12,064 bases of DNA from CAYHYG01 sp964360835 (GTDB lineage Bacteria > Patescibacteriota > Patescibacteriia > UBA1558 > 2-01-FULL-52-15), in NCBI GenBank assembly GCA_964360835.1, contig CAYHYG010000031.1:1-12064 (forward strand). The letters are read 5' to 3'. The translations under genes and the position numbers were made by a program. Under the pieces are notes generated by a model that saw only the letters and a program-made list of their open reading frames with translations, did no database searches and was not told where the DNA came from. This document shows positions 1 to 6,325 of the stretch, in pieces. Positions within the stretch are counted from its first letter, which is position 1; each line of letters starts with the position of its first letter.

Positions 1-1318
1 TCATCGGTATCGGTTCACCCCAATAATGTTGACGGGAAAAAATCCAGTCACGTAGCTTGTAGTTCACTTTCTTTGTGGCTAGACCTTTCTCCTCTAGCCA
101 AGAAATAATATTTTGTCTTGCTTCCAGCGAAGTCTGACCATCAAATTGTCGAGAATTAACTAACACTCCCTCACCTTCATAGCAAACTTCTAACTGCTGT
201 ACTTCTTTCCATAGATTTTCATCATCGGGTTTGATAGAAACTGTCAGAGGAATACCATGCTTCTTGGCCAGATCAAAATCTCGTTGATCATGAGCGTCGG
301 CAAAGACGGCTCCAGTGCCATATTGAGCCAAGACGAAATCAGCAATCCAAACCGGCATAGCTTTATCAGTAGCTGGATTAACCACCGCGATGCCTTTGAG
401 TTCAACACCGGAAATTTCTAGCTTTTCTTGGCGCTGTCTGTCGCTCAACTTTTTTGTAGCTTTAATATAAGCTGAAATCTCTTTCAGGTTTTTTATGCTC
501 GTTTGCAACTTTTTGATTATCGGATGTTCCGGTGCCAAGATGAGAAAAGCTCCACTAAATATGGTGTCCAATCTCGTTGTAAATACTGCTATATCCTCAT
601 CGTGATCAATCAGTTTAAAACTAACTTCCGCCCCTTCACTCCGTCCAATCCAATCCAACTGCTGCTTCTTGATATGTGGCAGAAACTCTACTTCTTCCAA
701 TCCCGAAATTAATTTATCGGCGTATCGAGTAATTTTCAAAACCCACTGACTAATCTCCCTCGACTCCACTTCGGAACCGCAACGTTCGCATTTGCCATCC
801 ACCACCTCCTCAAAGGCCAGACCGATCTTATCTTTTGGACACCAATTGATGCTGACCAACTTTTTTTCCGCCAGACCGGCACGAAATAATTGCAAAAAAA
901 TCCATTGTGTCCATTTGTAATAATTCGGATCGGTCGTATTGATCTCGCGCGACCAATCAAAAGAAATGCCCAGAGACTGAATCTGTCTTTTGAAATTGGC
1001 AATATTTTTTTCAACGGCCTGCCGTGGATGAACTTTATGCTTGATAGCATAATTTTCGGCCGGTAAACCAAAAGCGTCCCAGCCCATGGGAAATAAGACA
1101 TTGTCCCCACGCAAACGATGGTAGCGAGCTACCACATCCTGCGCAATGTATGATAAACAATGTCCAACATGTAAACCCTCGCCTGATGGATAGGGAAACT
1201 CCACTAATATATAACGCTTCGGTTTATCAGAAAAATCATTGGCTTGGTAGGCATTCTGCTCCTGCCATTTTTTTTGCCATTTTTTTTCTAGTACTCCTGG
1301 CTGATATTTTTCTGTCAT
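1..1318 (-). CDS. leuS: leucyl-tRNA synthetase, N-terminal part (runs off the window)
   Basis: This class I synthetase charges tRNA-Leu with leucine in the cytoplasm and edits mischarged tRNA. 439 codons are visible from ATG 1318 and stay in one frame to the window edge. Seen in order: the HIGH-type motif HVGH (residues 50-53) after a YPSGEGL stretch; GWDAFGLPAENYAIK (79-93); a zinc-ribbon insertion starting WCPKD (C160) with C177 and C180; the CP1 editing domain with TTRLDT (247-252) and HDQRD (343-347); and return to the Rossmann fold at RDWIFSRQHYWGEPIP (423-438). The KMSKS loop and anticodon-binding domain lie outside. The editing loop reads GTGAVFADAHD, apparently one residue shorter than the common GTGAVMAVPxHD. 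The ATG is the natural start because the family N-terminus begins here. No Shine-Dalgarno is visible. The family call is certain from the motifs. Confidence 0.98.
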   Translation of the reverse strand, partial: MTEKYQPGVLEKKWQKKWQEQNAYQANDFSDKPKRYILVEFPYPSGEGLHVGHCLSYIAQDVVARYHRLRGDNVLFPMGWDAFGLPAENYAIKHKVHPRQAVEKNIANFKRQIQSLGISFDWSREINTTDPNYYKWTQWIFLQLFRAGLAEKKLVSINWCPKDKIGLAFEEVVDGKCERCGSEVESREISQWVLKITRYADKLISGLEEVEFLPHIKKQQLDWIGRSEGAEVSFKLIDHDEDIAVFTTRLDTIFSGAFLILAPEHPIIKKLQTSIKNLKEISAYIKATKKLSDRQRQEKLEISGVELKGIAVVNPATDKAMPVWIADFVLAQYGTGAVFADAHDQRDFDLAKKHGIPLTVSIKPDDENLWKEVQQLEVCYEGEGVLVNSRQFDGQTSLEARQNIISWLEEKGLATKKVNYKLRDWIFSRQHYWGEPIPM

Positions 1319-1325
1319 AATTCTA

Positions 1326-1354
1326 AAGCTATCAAGGTCATGAATAAAAATCAA
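1326..1354 (-). promoter_or_regulatory. possible leuS promoter (TTGATT-N17-TAGCTT)
   Basis: On the minus strand a -35-like TTGATT (1349-1354) is 17 bases from TAGCTT (1326-1331), which keeps the T1, A2 and T6 positions of the -10 consensus. Transcription would start near 1319, one base before the ATG, giving an almost leaderless mRNA. The boxes are weak, so this is tentative. Confidence 0.3.
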
Positions 1355-1380
1355 CTGTCCGCATGCGAGAAAGTTCAAAG

Positions 1381-1401
1381 TTCTAAATCCTAAATTCTAA
1401 A
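1381..1401 (+). repeat. three tandem heptamers TTCTAAA/TCCTAAA
   Basis: Three adjacent 7-base units read TTCTAAA, TCCTAAA, TTCTAAA, and a fourth lone copy occurs at 1321-1327. It may be low-complexity spacer DNA and no function is claimed. Confidence 0.5.
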
Positions 1402-1517
1402 AAATGCTCAATAATAAATGATCAAATTTCCAACATCCTCCTTGTTTGTTCAGTATTTTGAACTTCCATCGTAGAACTTATCAGCTCTGTCACAACGCCT
1501 GACATTAAAGTAATACT

Positions 1518-1531
1518 CTTTGAATTCAAAG
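1518..1531. promoter_or_regulatory. 14-base palindrome just upstream of the -35 box
   Basis: CTTTGAATTCAAAG is a perfect palindrome ending 7 bases before the -35 box of the strong rightward promoter. Its position suits an operator or activator site. The binding protein is unknown, and chance is possible in AT-rich DNA. Confidence 0.35.
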
Positions 1532-1538
1532 TTTGATC

Positions 1539-1567
1539 TTGATTTTTAACGCCATATATCGTATAAT
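1539..1567 (+). promoter_or_regulatory. strong sigma-70-type promoter for the LysM/M23 gene (TTGATT-N17-TATAAT)
   Basis: The -35 box TTGATT (1539-1544) is separated by exactly 17 bases from a perfect -10 box TATAAT (1562-1567). Transcription should start near 1574, leaving a leader of about 48 bases before the GTG at 1622. It probably drives both the peptidase and the overlapping methyltransferase gene. Confidence 0.8.
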
Positions 1568-1575
1568 GCGGTAAT

Positions 1576-1615
1576 TAGCCATTAATCACTGGCTACGCTG
1601 AGAATAAGCGCCAGT
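1576..1615 (+). promoter_or_regulatory. leader with two mutually exclusive hairpins
   Basis: Hairpin 1 pairs TAGCCA (1576-1581) with TGGCTA (1590-1595). Hairpin 2 pairs ACTGG (1588-1592) with CCAGT (1611-1615), extended by CGCT/AGCG (1596-1599 with 1607-1610) and a 3-base bulge. They share 1590-1592, so only one can form. Hairpin 2 ends 6 bases before the GTG start and could block ribosome entry. Control through this switch is inference. Confidence 0.35.
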
Positions 1616-1621
1616 CTGTGA

Positions 1622-2998
1622 GTGATTGATTCGTCTATTTCTATTCAACTCAAAAAAATATTAGTTGCTCTGGCTCTGACTGCGGTTCGTTTGGCACCGC
1701 GGTTATTTTTGCCTTTCGGTTGGATAATGCGACGTCTCTGGGTAGTCTTCAAGTTTCTGATTAAGAAAATTCTTTTGTCACCGATTTTGTTTGTTTACTT
1801 TTGGTTGCACAAGGGTCGCAAGCGCTTGGAGCATATCCGTTTGTCATCGACTTCTAAATATATCTTCTGGGCGCGACGTTATAGTTTTCGTCTCAGCATG
1901 CTGGCTATTTTGACGGTGGCCGCCGGAGGTACCTATGGCGCACGCGCCTCTGACCAAGAATTATTTGGCGCCCGCACACTGTTGGCAGAAATTGTAGTCT
2001 CATCAGACGGCAGTGAAGAACGTTCTTTTCTGATTACAGAAGAGGGCATCAATTATAAAACCACCGCTGTAACTAATTACTTAGCCGACCAGGGAGCGTT
2101 GACGAGTGAGATTGATCCGACAATGTACGGTAGTGATGACTTGGAAAATTTCTTTGGCAGTATTCAAGATGATACCGCCCTTTTGGCTCCCATCATTAAT
2201 GATCCTGACGTTTTGCCAACCTCACGCGATAAAGCTATTGATTACATCGTGCAACAAGGTGATAGCATCAGCACTATCGCCGAACAATTCGGTATCAGCT
2301 CCAACACAGTCCTCTGGGCCAATAATCTGACCTGGAGTAGCACCATCCGTGCCGGACAAAAGTTAACCATCCTACCAACGACCGGCTTGAGTCACAAAGT
2401 AGCCAAGGGCGAAACAATTGCCGGCATTGCCAAGAAGTACCAAACCAATCCTGATCAAATCCTAGCTTTCAATAAATTGACTGACCTAGAAGATCTGCAA
2501 GTGGGGGAAAACTTGATTGTGCCCGGCGGCGTCAAACCGGCCGAAGTCAGAGCTATTGTCCGCACCAGTCCGGCGCCCAAGACACCGGCATTTTCCAACA
2601 TTGGAGAAATCTTCGCTCCAGACGATCAAGATAGTGGCGCTCAATTCCTCTGGCCGATCAAAAGCAAACACATTACTCAGTATTACAACTGGCGTCATTC
2701 CGGCCTCGACATTGGAGATAAAACCGGTAACCCCGTCTATGCCGCCGACAATGGACGTGTCATTCGTTCTGGCTGGAATAGTGGCGGCTATGGTAACTAC
2801 GTTATCATTGACCACGGTAACGGCATCTATAGTCTCTATGCTCACAACTCCAAATTACACGTCAAAGAAGGCCAAAGTGTCGCTCGCGGCCAAGTCATTG
2901 CCGATGTCGGCTCCACCGGTCGCTCAACTGGACCTCATCTTCACTTTGAAGTGCGTGTCAACGGTTCACGTGTCAATCCTTTAAATTACATTAAGTAA
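1622..2998 (+). CDS. membrane-anchored LysM-LysM-M23 peptidoglycan endopeptidase
   Basis: A predicted zinc endopeptidase that cuts peptide cross-links of peptidoglycan outside the membrane. The 458 residues begin with about 108 very basic residues holding three hydrophobic stretches (about 11-35, 41-63 and 91-108). Two LysM wall-binding domains follow (about 206-251 and 257-301), then an M23 domain (about 342-458). The metal and catalytic residues are present: H359 and D363 in HSGLDIG, H408 in YAH, and H439/H441 in HLHFEV. The protein has no cysteine. The GTG at 1622 directly follows an in-frame TGA, so it is the longest possible start; with no Shine-Dalgarno a later start such as M36 is possible. 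The stop overlaps the next ATG by one base. Family membership is clear; the exact bond cut is not. Confidence 0.93.
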   Translation: MIDSSISIQLKKILVALALTAVRLAPRLFLPFGWIMRRLWVVFKFLIKKILLSPILFVYFWLHKGRKRLEHIRLSSTSKYIFWARRYSFRLSMLAILTVAAGGTYGARASDQELFGARTLLAEIVVSSDGSEERSFLITEEGINYKTTAVTNYLADQGALTSEIDPTMYGSDDLENFFGSIQDDTALLAPIINDPDVLPTSRDKAIDYIVQQGDSISTIAEQFGISSNTVLWANNLTWSSTIRAGQKLTILPTTGLSHKVAKGETIAGIAKKYQTNPDQILAFNKLTDLEDLQVGENLIVPGGVKPAEVRAIVRTSPAPKTPAFSNIGEIFAPDDQDSGAQFLWPIKSKHITQYYNWRHSGLDIGDKTGNPVYAADNGRVIRSGWNSGGYGNYVIIDHGNGIYSLYAHNSKLHVKEGQSVARGQVIADVGSTGRSTGPHLHFEVRVNGSRVNPLNYIK

Positions 2999-3528
2999 TG
3001 ATCCTACAAACTGTTCTGCTCTTACTGCTAGTCATACTCAGTATCGTTTTTATCGTCTTTCAAATCAGGGCTTCTAGATCCTTTGCCCCTTGGGTGCCAA
3101 GTAGTCTGGGGTTATTGCGACAAATTTTGACAACTATTAATCCAAGTCCCGGGAGTTCATTTATCGATCTTGGCTCGGGAGACGGTCGGGCGGTTTTTTT
3201 GGCCGCAGAGAAATTCAATCTATCAGCTACTGGCGTAGAGCTGTCGCCTGTTATGTGGCTTATCAGCAGACTGCGCTTAGTAATATCCCCTCAGAAAAAA
3301 AACATCACCCTGCTGTGCGGTGATTTTTATAAAACGAATTTGAGCGCTTTTTCTATTATCTACTGTTATGGTGTGCCGAGAACCATCAATCACTCCTTAC
3401 TGACAAAAATCAGGCAAGAAGCAGTCCCTAGTAGCTGGATAATTTCCTATAACTTTTCCTTCACTGATCTGACACCGGCAATTGAATTACGCGACAAGTG
3501 GCGGACGATCAGAGCCTACAAACTTTGA
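2998..3528 (+). CDS. membrane-anchored class I SAM methyltransferase, FAM173-like
   Basis: A predicted S-adenosylmethionine-dependent methyltransferase tethered by one N-terminal helix (residues 2-22). Motif I is FIDLGSGDGRAV (55-66), followed by the acidic residue of GVELSP (E81) and a SRLR segment (90-93). GDF (108-110) and CYGVPR (123-128) come next. This order, the N-terminal helix and the short C-terminus resemble FAM173 proteins. Their eukaryotic members ATPSCKMT and ANTKMT trimethylate lysines in the ATP synthase c-subunit and the adenine nucleotide carrier. A lysine target here is only inference, and no substrate can be named from sequence. The ATG shares its A with the upstream TAA stop (TAATG), so translation is probably coupled to the M23 peptidase. 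The gene ends in TGA, supporting the standard code. Confidence 0.8.
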   Translation: MILQTVLLLLLVILSIVFIVFQIRASRSFAPWVPSSLGLLRQILTTINPSPGSSFIDLGSGDGRAVFLAAEKFNLSATGVELSPVMWLISRLRLVISPQKKNITLLCGDFYKTNLSAFSIIYCYGVPRTINHSLLTKIRQEAVPSSWIISYNFSFTDLTPAIELRDKWRTIRAYKL

Positions 3529-3540
3529 GCTTCTCTGTAC

Positions 3541-3560
3541 GGGCGATTCATGAATCGCCC
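3541..3560. repeat. perfect 20-base palindrome between convergent genes
   Basis: GGGCGATTCATGAATCGCCC is fully self-complementary. It lies 12 bases after the methyltransferase stop, and its last base is the first base of the glycosylase stop codon. It could form a hairpin in either transcript, but no T-run follows on either strand, so a classical intrinsic terminator is not supported. A dispersed REP-like element is plausible. Confidence 0.7.
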
Positions 3561-4126
3561 TAACATTTATAGCGAAAACAGCTTGTTAAATGATCATTGA
3601 CCATCCCCGATGCTTGCATAAATGCGTAGCAAATAGTCGGACCGCAGAAGGTAAATCCTCGTGTCTTTAAATCTTTACTCATCATTTCTGCTTCCACTGT
3701 CTTCGCTGGCAAATCTTTCGAGATCTTCCAGCGGTTTTTTATAGTTTTACCTTTTGTGAACTGCCAAATATATTTGTCAAATGAGCCAAACTCTTTCTGA
3801 ATCTCTAAAAATGCCTTGGCGTTTTTTATTGATCCTTGAATTTTTAATTTGTTACGAATAATCCCAGCGTCATTCATCAGTCGCTTATAATCTCTAACGG
3901 TAAACTTGGCTACTTTCTCAGGATCAAAGCTGGCAAACGCTTTCTCAAAATTCTTGCGCTTATTAATAATGGTCGACCATGATAGTCCGGCTTGAAAAGC
4001 GTCCAAAATAAAAAATTCAAACAGTTTCCTGTCGTTATGTAGCGGCACGCCCCATTCTGTATCGTGATAAGCGATCATCAGAGGGTTCGTCCCAACCCAG
4101 GTACAGCGTTTTAATGTTTTCTCCAT
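3560..4126 (-). CDS. tag: DNA-3-methyladenine glycosylase I
   Basis: Removes 3-methyladenine from alkylated DNA as the first step of base excision repair. The 188 residues match the family's usual length of about 185-190. The start RCTWVGTNPLMIAYHDTEWGVP is typical, as are QAGLSW (45-50), DAGIIRNKLKI (86-96), RGFTFCGPTICYAFMQA (156-172) and NDH (177-179). The zinc-binding set of E. coli Tag (two Cys, two His) is present as C8, H21, H179 and C183. The base-contacting Glu38 of E. coli aligns with D42, a conservative change. It is the last gene of the leftward run, 51 bases after the RNHCP gene with a hairpin in the gap, so it may be cotranscribed or start its own message. No Shine-Dalgarno lies at proper distance. 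Confidence 0.96.
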   Translation of the reverse strand: MEKTLKRCTWVGTNPLMIAYHDTEWGVPLHNDRKLFEFFILDAFQAGLSWSTIINKRKNFEKAFASFDPEKVAKFTVRDYKRLMNDAGIIRNKLKIQGSIKNAKAFLEIQKEFGSFDKYIWQFTKGKTIKNRWKISKDLPAKTVEAEMMSKDLKTRGFTFCGPTICYAFMQASGMVNDHLTSCFRYKC

Positions 4127-4146
4127 TAGTATCTACTTCACTAAAT

Positions 4147-4167
4147 CCCCTCCTTAGTAAGGAGGGG
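4147..4167. repeat. 9-bp perfect hairpin upstream of tag
   Basis: CCCCTCCTT (4147-4155) pairs with AAGGAGGGG (4159-4167) across a 3-base loop, followed on the plus strand by a G-rich tail to about 4178. It fills the gap between the RNHCP and tag genes. No U-run follows in the leftward transcript, so it is more likely a dispersed palindromic repeat or mRNA stability element than a terminator. Confidence 0.6.
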
Positions 4168-4177
4168 TGCGGGGTGG

Positions 4178-4480
4178 TTAATTAAACGTCTTACGCGCCA
4201 CCTTAGCCAACTCATCTATGGTATCATCCGCTGCCACCTTATTCTTCTTACGATACCCAGATTCCACGCATTCATGAACAATGCTCATGTCGTCGCTCGA
4301 CCCTTCGGTCGCTACTGGTTCCATCATACCACCACATTTAGCCGCCCGATCACCAGGATTAATATCCACATGTTTACTCCAGAGGCATTTGAGACAGTGA
4401 TTAGTATAGCCAGTACCGGTAACTTGGTGACTACAATGCTCGCAGGTGAAGTCTTCAACGTTTTTTTGAAATTTTTTCAT
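4178..4480 (-). CDS. RNHCP-domain zinc-ribbon protein
   Basis: A 100-residue member of the RNHCP family, a small cysteine-rich domain of unknown function. Seen: CEHC (13-16), GYTNHCLKCLWSKHVDINPGD (24-44), CGGMMEP (49-55) and HEC (69-71), ending in KNKVAADD (79-86). TNHCLKC stands where family members often read RNHCPxC. The last metal pair looks incomplete: the usual CxxCG is CVESG, leaving six cysteines (13, 16, 29, 32, 49, 71). It starts 22 bases after the DipZ-like gene, so it is probably in the same message. A role linked to thiol or metal handling fits the neighbours but is not shown. Family recognition is solid; the biochemical role is unknown. Confidence 0.85.
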   Translation of the reverse strand: MKKFQKNVEDFTCEHCSHQVTGTGYTNHCLKCLWSKHVDINPGDRAAKCGGMMEPVATEGSSDDMSIVHECVESGYRKKNKVAADDTIDELAKVARKTFN

Positions 4481-4502
4481 TACCTATTAAATGCGATTAC
4501 TT

Positions 4503-5612
4503 CTAACCAAAGGTAAAGGTGTAGGCCTGCAAACCACCTTGGGGAATGAGTATTTCCAAAGTATGTTGGCCATAGTCCTGATCTGCGATAATTTCATAGA
4601 GCTGATTGGCCTGAATCTTTAAATAGCTATGACCATCACGAGTGACCACATCTTTTCCTGCTCGAGAGCCTAAAGGCTGACCATCAAGTAAAACTTCTGC
4701 TTCTATCAAGATGTCGGCACTCGCCACAAAATAAACATGCTTAGCCTGATAGCGATAGCTGATCGCGGCTTGACCTTGGCTCTCGGCTGACTCTTCCGTA
4801 AATTTCCAGATACCACCGAGATACAAACCATTGCCCTTTACATCCGACGGTATTGTCAGAATCTGCGTATTGGCGCTACCTGTCTGACCATTCACCAGCT
4901 GAGAATTACGTCCACTGCCAAAATATACTTCTTGACTACCAACTTTATCACTATCGACAACCTCAGTACCCTCAGGCTGGCTGATCGTCCCATCAATAAT
5001 TATTGATTGATCTAGTCGCCTTGCCCGTTCTGACAAAACAGCCTGAATCTTTTGCTCAGTTTCTTCGTAAGCACCTTCACCAATGTGATCATAGACAATG
5101 TAGCCATCAATATCGATCAGATACTTACGCGGCCAATAACGATTACCGTAAGCCTGCCAGGTAGAGAAATCGTTGTCTAGAACTACCGGAAATTTGATGG
5201 CTTCTTTGGTTACGGCTAGTTGAACATTGGCATAATCCTTTTCAAATTCAAACTCTGGCGTATGGATACCAATTATTTCTAAGCCTTGATCCTTATATTT
5301 GTCATACCAGGCATTGAGATATGGCGTAGTACGCTGACAGTTGATACAGCTATAGGTCCAAAAATCTACCAGGATGACCTTTTTACCGATGAGGTCAGAG
5401 ATATTGATCCCATCCGTATTGATGAAGCCATCAGGTGTTGTGATGTCTTTGGCCACAGGATACAATTTTGCTTTATCATCATTGGTCATAGGGGTAATTG
5501 TTGAGACTTGATTTGAGCCCTGCAGTACAGAAACCTTTTGTGATTGAAGGTAGATGATACTTGAGACGATACCTATGACCGCTAAGATTAAGATTAGGAC
5601 TCTTTTATTCAT
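4503..5612 (-). CDS. DipZ-type TlpA-like thioredoxin, membrane-anchored
   Basis: An extracytoplasmic thiol-disulfide reductase matching the soluble half of DipZ. One helix (residues 4-22) anchors it. The TlpA-like thioredoxin domain (about 50-200) has the active site WTYSCINC (C89, C92), the IGIHTPEFEFE segment typical of DipZ (114-124) and the cis-proline in YWPRKYLID (P161). The C-terminal part (about 225-369) resembles the beta-rich domain that follows thioredoxin in DipZ. In Mycobacterium tuberculosis DipZ, a CcdA-like membrane domain is fused to this protein; here the CcdA gene is separate and ends 4 bases upstream. Electrons would pass from CcdA to C89/C92 and on to exported proteins. 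The RNHCP gene follows after 22 bases. The domain call is firm; the client is unknown. Confidence 0.93.
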   Translation of the reverse strand: MNKRVLILILAVIGIVSSIIYLQSQKVSVLQGSNQVSTITPMTNDDKAKLYPVAKDITTPDGFINTDGINISDLIGKKVILVDFWTYSCINCQRTTPYLNAWYDKYKDQGLEIIGIHTPEFEFEKDYANVQLAVTKEAIKFPVVLDNDFSTWQAYGNRYWPRKYLIDIDGYIVYDHIGEGAYEETEQKIQAVLSERARRLDQSIIIDGTISQPEGTEVVDSDKVGSQEVYFGSGRNSQLVNGQTGSANTQILTIPSDVKGNGLYLGGIWKFTEESAESQGQAAISYRYQAKHVYFVASADILIEAEVLLDGQPLGSRAGKDVVTRDGHSYLKIQANQLYEIIADQDYGQHTLEILIPQGGLQAYTFTFG

Positions 5613-5616
5613 CAGT

Positions 5617-6324
5617 TTACTTTAATAACAAGCTATTTAATAGTTCAAAGTTTGCGATGCGACTCAAACTGCCGGTGAAGATTAATATTCCCAACACTAT
5701 CAATAACGCGCCAAAAACAACATTGACATATTGTAGCCACTTCATGGAGCTACGGAGCCACTTGGTTGCCTGAGCGGCAAATAACCCTACGACCAAAAAA
5801 GGGACACCAAGACCGAGAGCATATGACATCAATAAGGCAAAGGCGGAGCCCGGCTGCGTAGCTGCTAAACCTAAGATGCTGCCCAAGACAGCTCCGACAC
5901 ACGGTGTCCAGCCGGCTGCGAAGGCCATACCAAATACCAACGATGTAAGGTAGCGAGATTTGAAACGATGGTTGAGATGAGGTTTATATTCACGAGCCAG
6001 AAATGCCAACTTGATCAATCCCATGAGATACAAACCAAAAAATATAATAATCACCCCACCTATCCGGCCAAGCCAGATCTGTACATCGTAGGCAACTGCT
6101 TCCAAAACAGTATTAAGGAGAACCCCCAAGGTCGCAAAGAGTAAAGAAAATCCCAAGACAAAGAAAACACTGTTAATGAATACGTCTCGTCGACGTGTGC
6201 TTGGATCTGAGATAGATCCGCCGGCTAAGTAACTGAGGTAACCCGGTAACAGTGGCAGGACGCATGGAGCCAGAAAAGACACAATCCCAGCTATGAAGGC
6301 TACAGCGATTGGAATATCTAGCAT
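5617..6324 (-). CDS. ccdA: CcdA/DsbD-type transmembrane electron carrier
   Basis: A polytopic membrane protein that moves reducing equivalents from cytoplasmic thioredoxin to thioredoxin-like proteins outside. The 235 residues contain about six hydrophobic helices and the two diagnostic cysteine motifs, APCVLPLLPGY (C21) and GWTPCVG (C142), the redox pair within the membrane. Length and motif spacing match CcdA rather than full DsbD, whose outer domains are absent. It lies one base after the anchored thioredoxin stop and 4 bases before the DipZ-like gene, so the three are surely one transcription unit. Cytochrome c maturation genes, another usual context, are not in this window, so the partner is taken to be the two adjacent thioredoxin-fold proteins. 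Confidence 0.95.
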   Translation of the reverse strand: MLDIPIAVAFIAGIVSFLAPCVLPLLPGYLSYLAGGSISDPSTRRRDVFINSVFFVLGFSLLFATLGVLLNTVLEAVAYDVQIWLGRIGGVIIIFFGLYLMGLIKLAFLAREYKPHLNHRFKSRYLTSLVFGMAFAAGWTPCVGAVLGSILGLAATQPGSAFALLMSYALGLGVPFLVVGLFAAQATKWLRSSMKWLQYVNVVFGALLIVLGILIFTGSLSRIANFELLNSLLLK

Positions 6325-6325
6325 C

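Larger units (their letters stand above)
1319..1621. other. divergent intergenic region, leuS / LysM-M23 peptidase
   Basis: This 303-base gap separates two divergently transcribed genes. It holds a weak leuS promoter candidate, an AT-rich stretch with three heptamers, a 14-base palindrome, a strong rightward promoter and a leader that can form two exclusive hairpins, each listed separately. I see no RNA gene and no credible small ORF between about 1400 and 1515. Confidence 0.7.

Noticed and set aside
736..1110. 124-codon minus-strand frame inside leuS
   Set aside because: It is out of frame with leuS, which encodes HVGH and the zinc ribbon continuously over this stretch.
2517..2984. 155-codon open frame overlapping the M23 domain on the same strand
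   Set aside because: It is a shifted-frame shadow of the clear M23 domain, with no recognisable motif or start signal.
3526..3528. UGA recoded as Gly or Trp, as in some CPR lineages
   Set aside because: The methyltransferase gene ends naturally at TGA at the family's usual end, and tryptophan is encoded by TGG throughout.
3541..3560. Bidirectional intrinsic terminator
   Set aside because: The palindrome is perfect but no T-run follows on either strand; kept only as a palindromic repeat.
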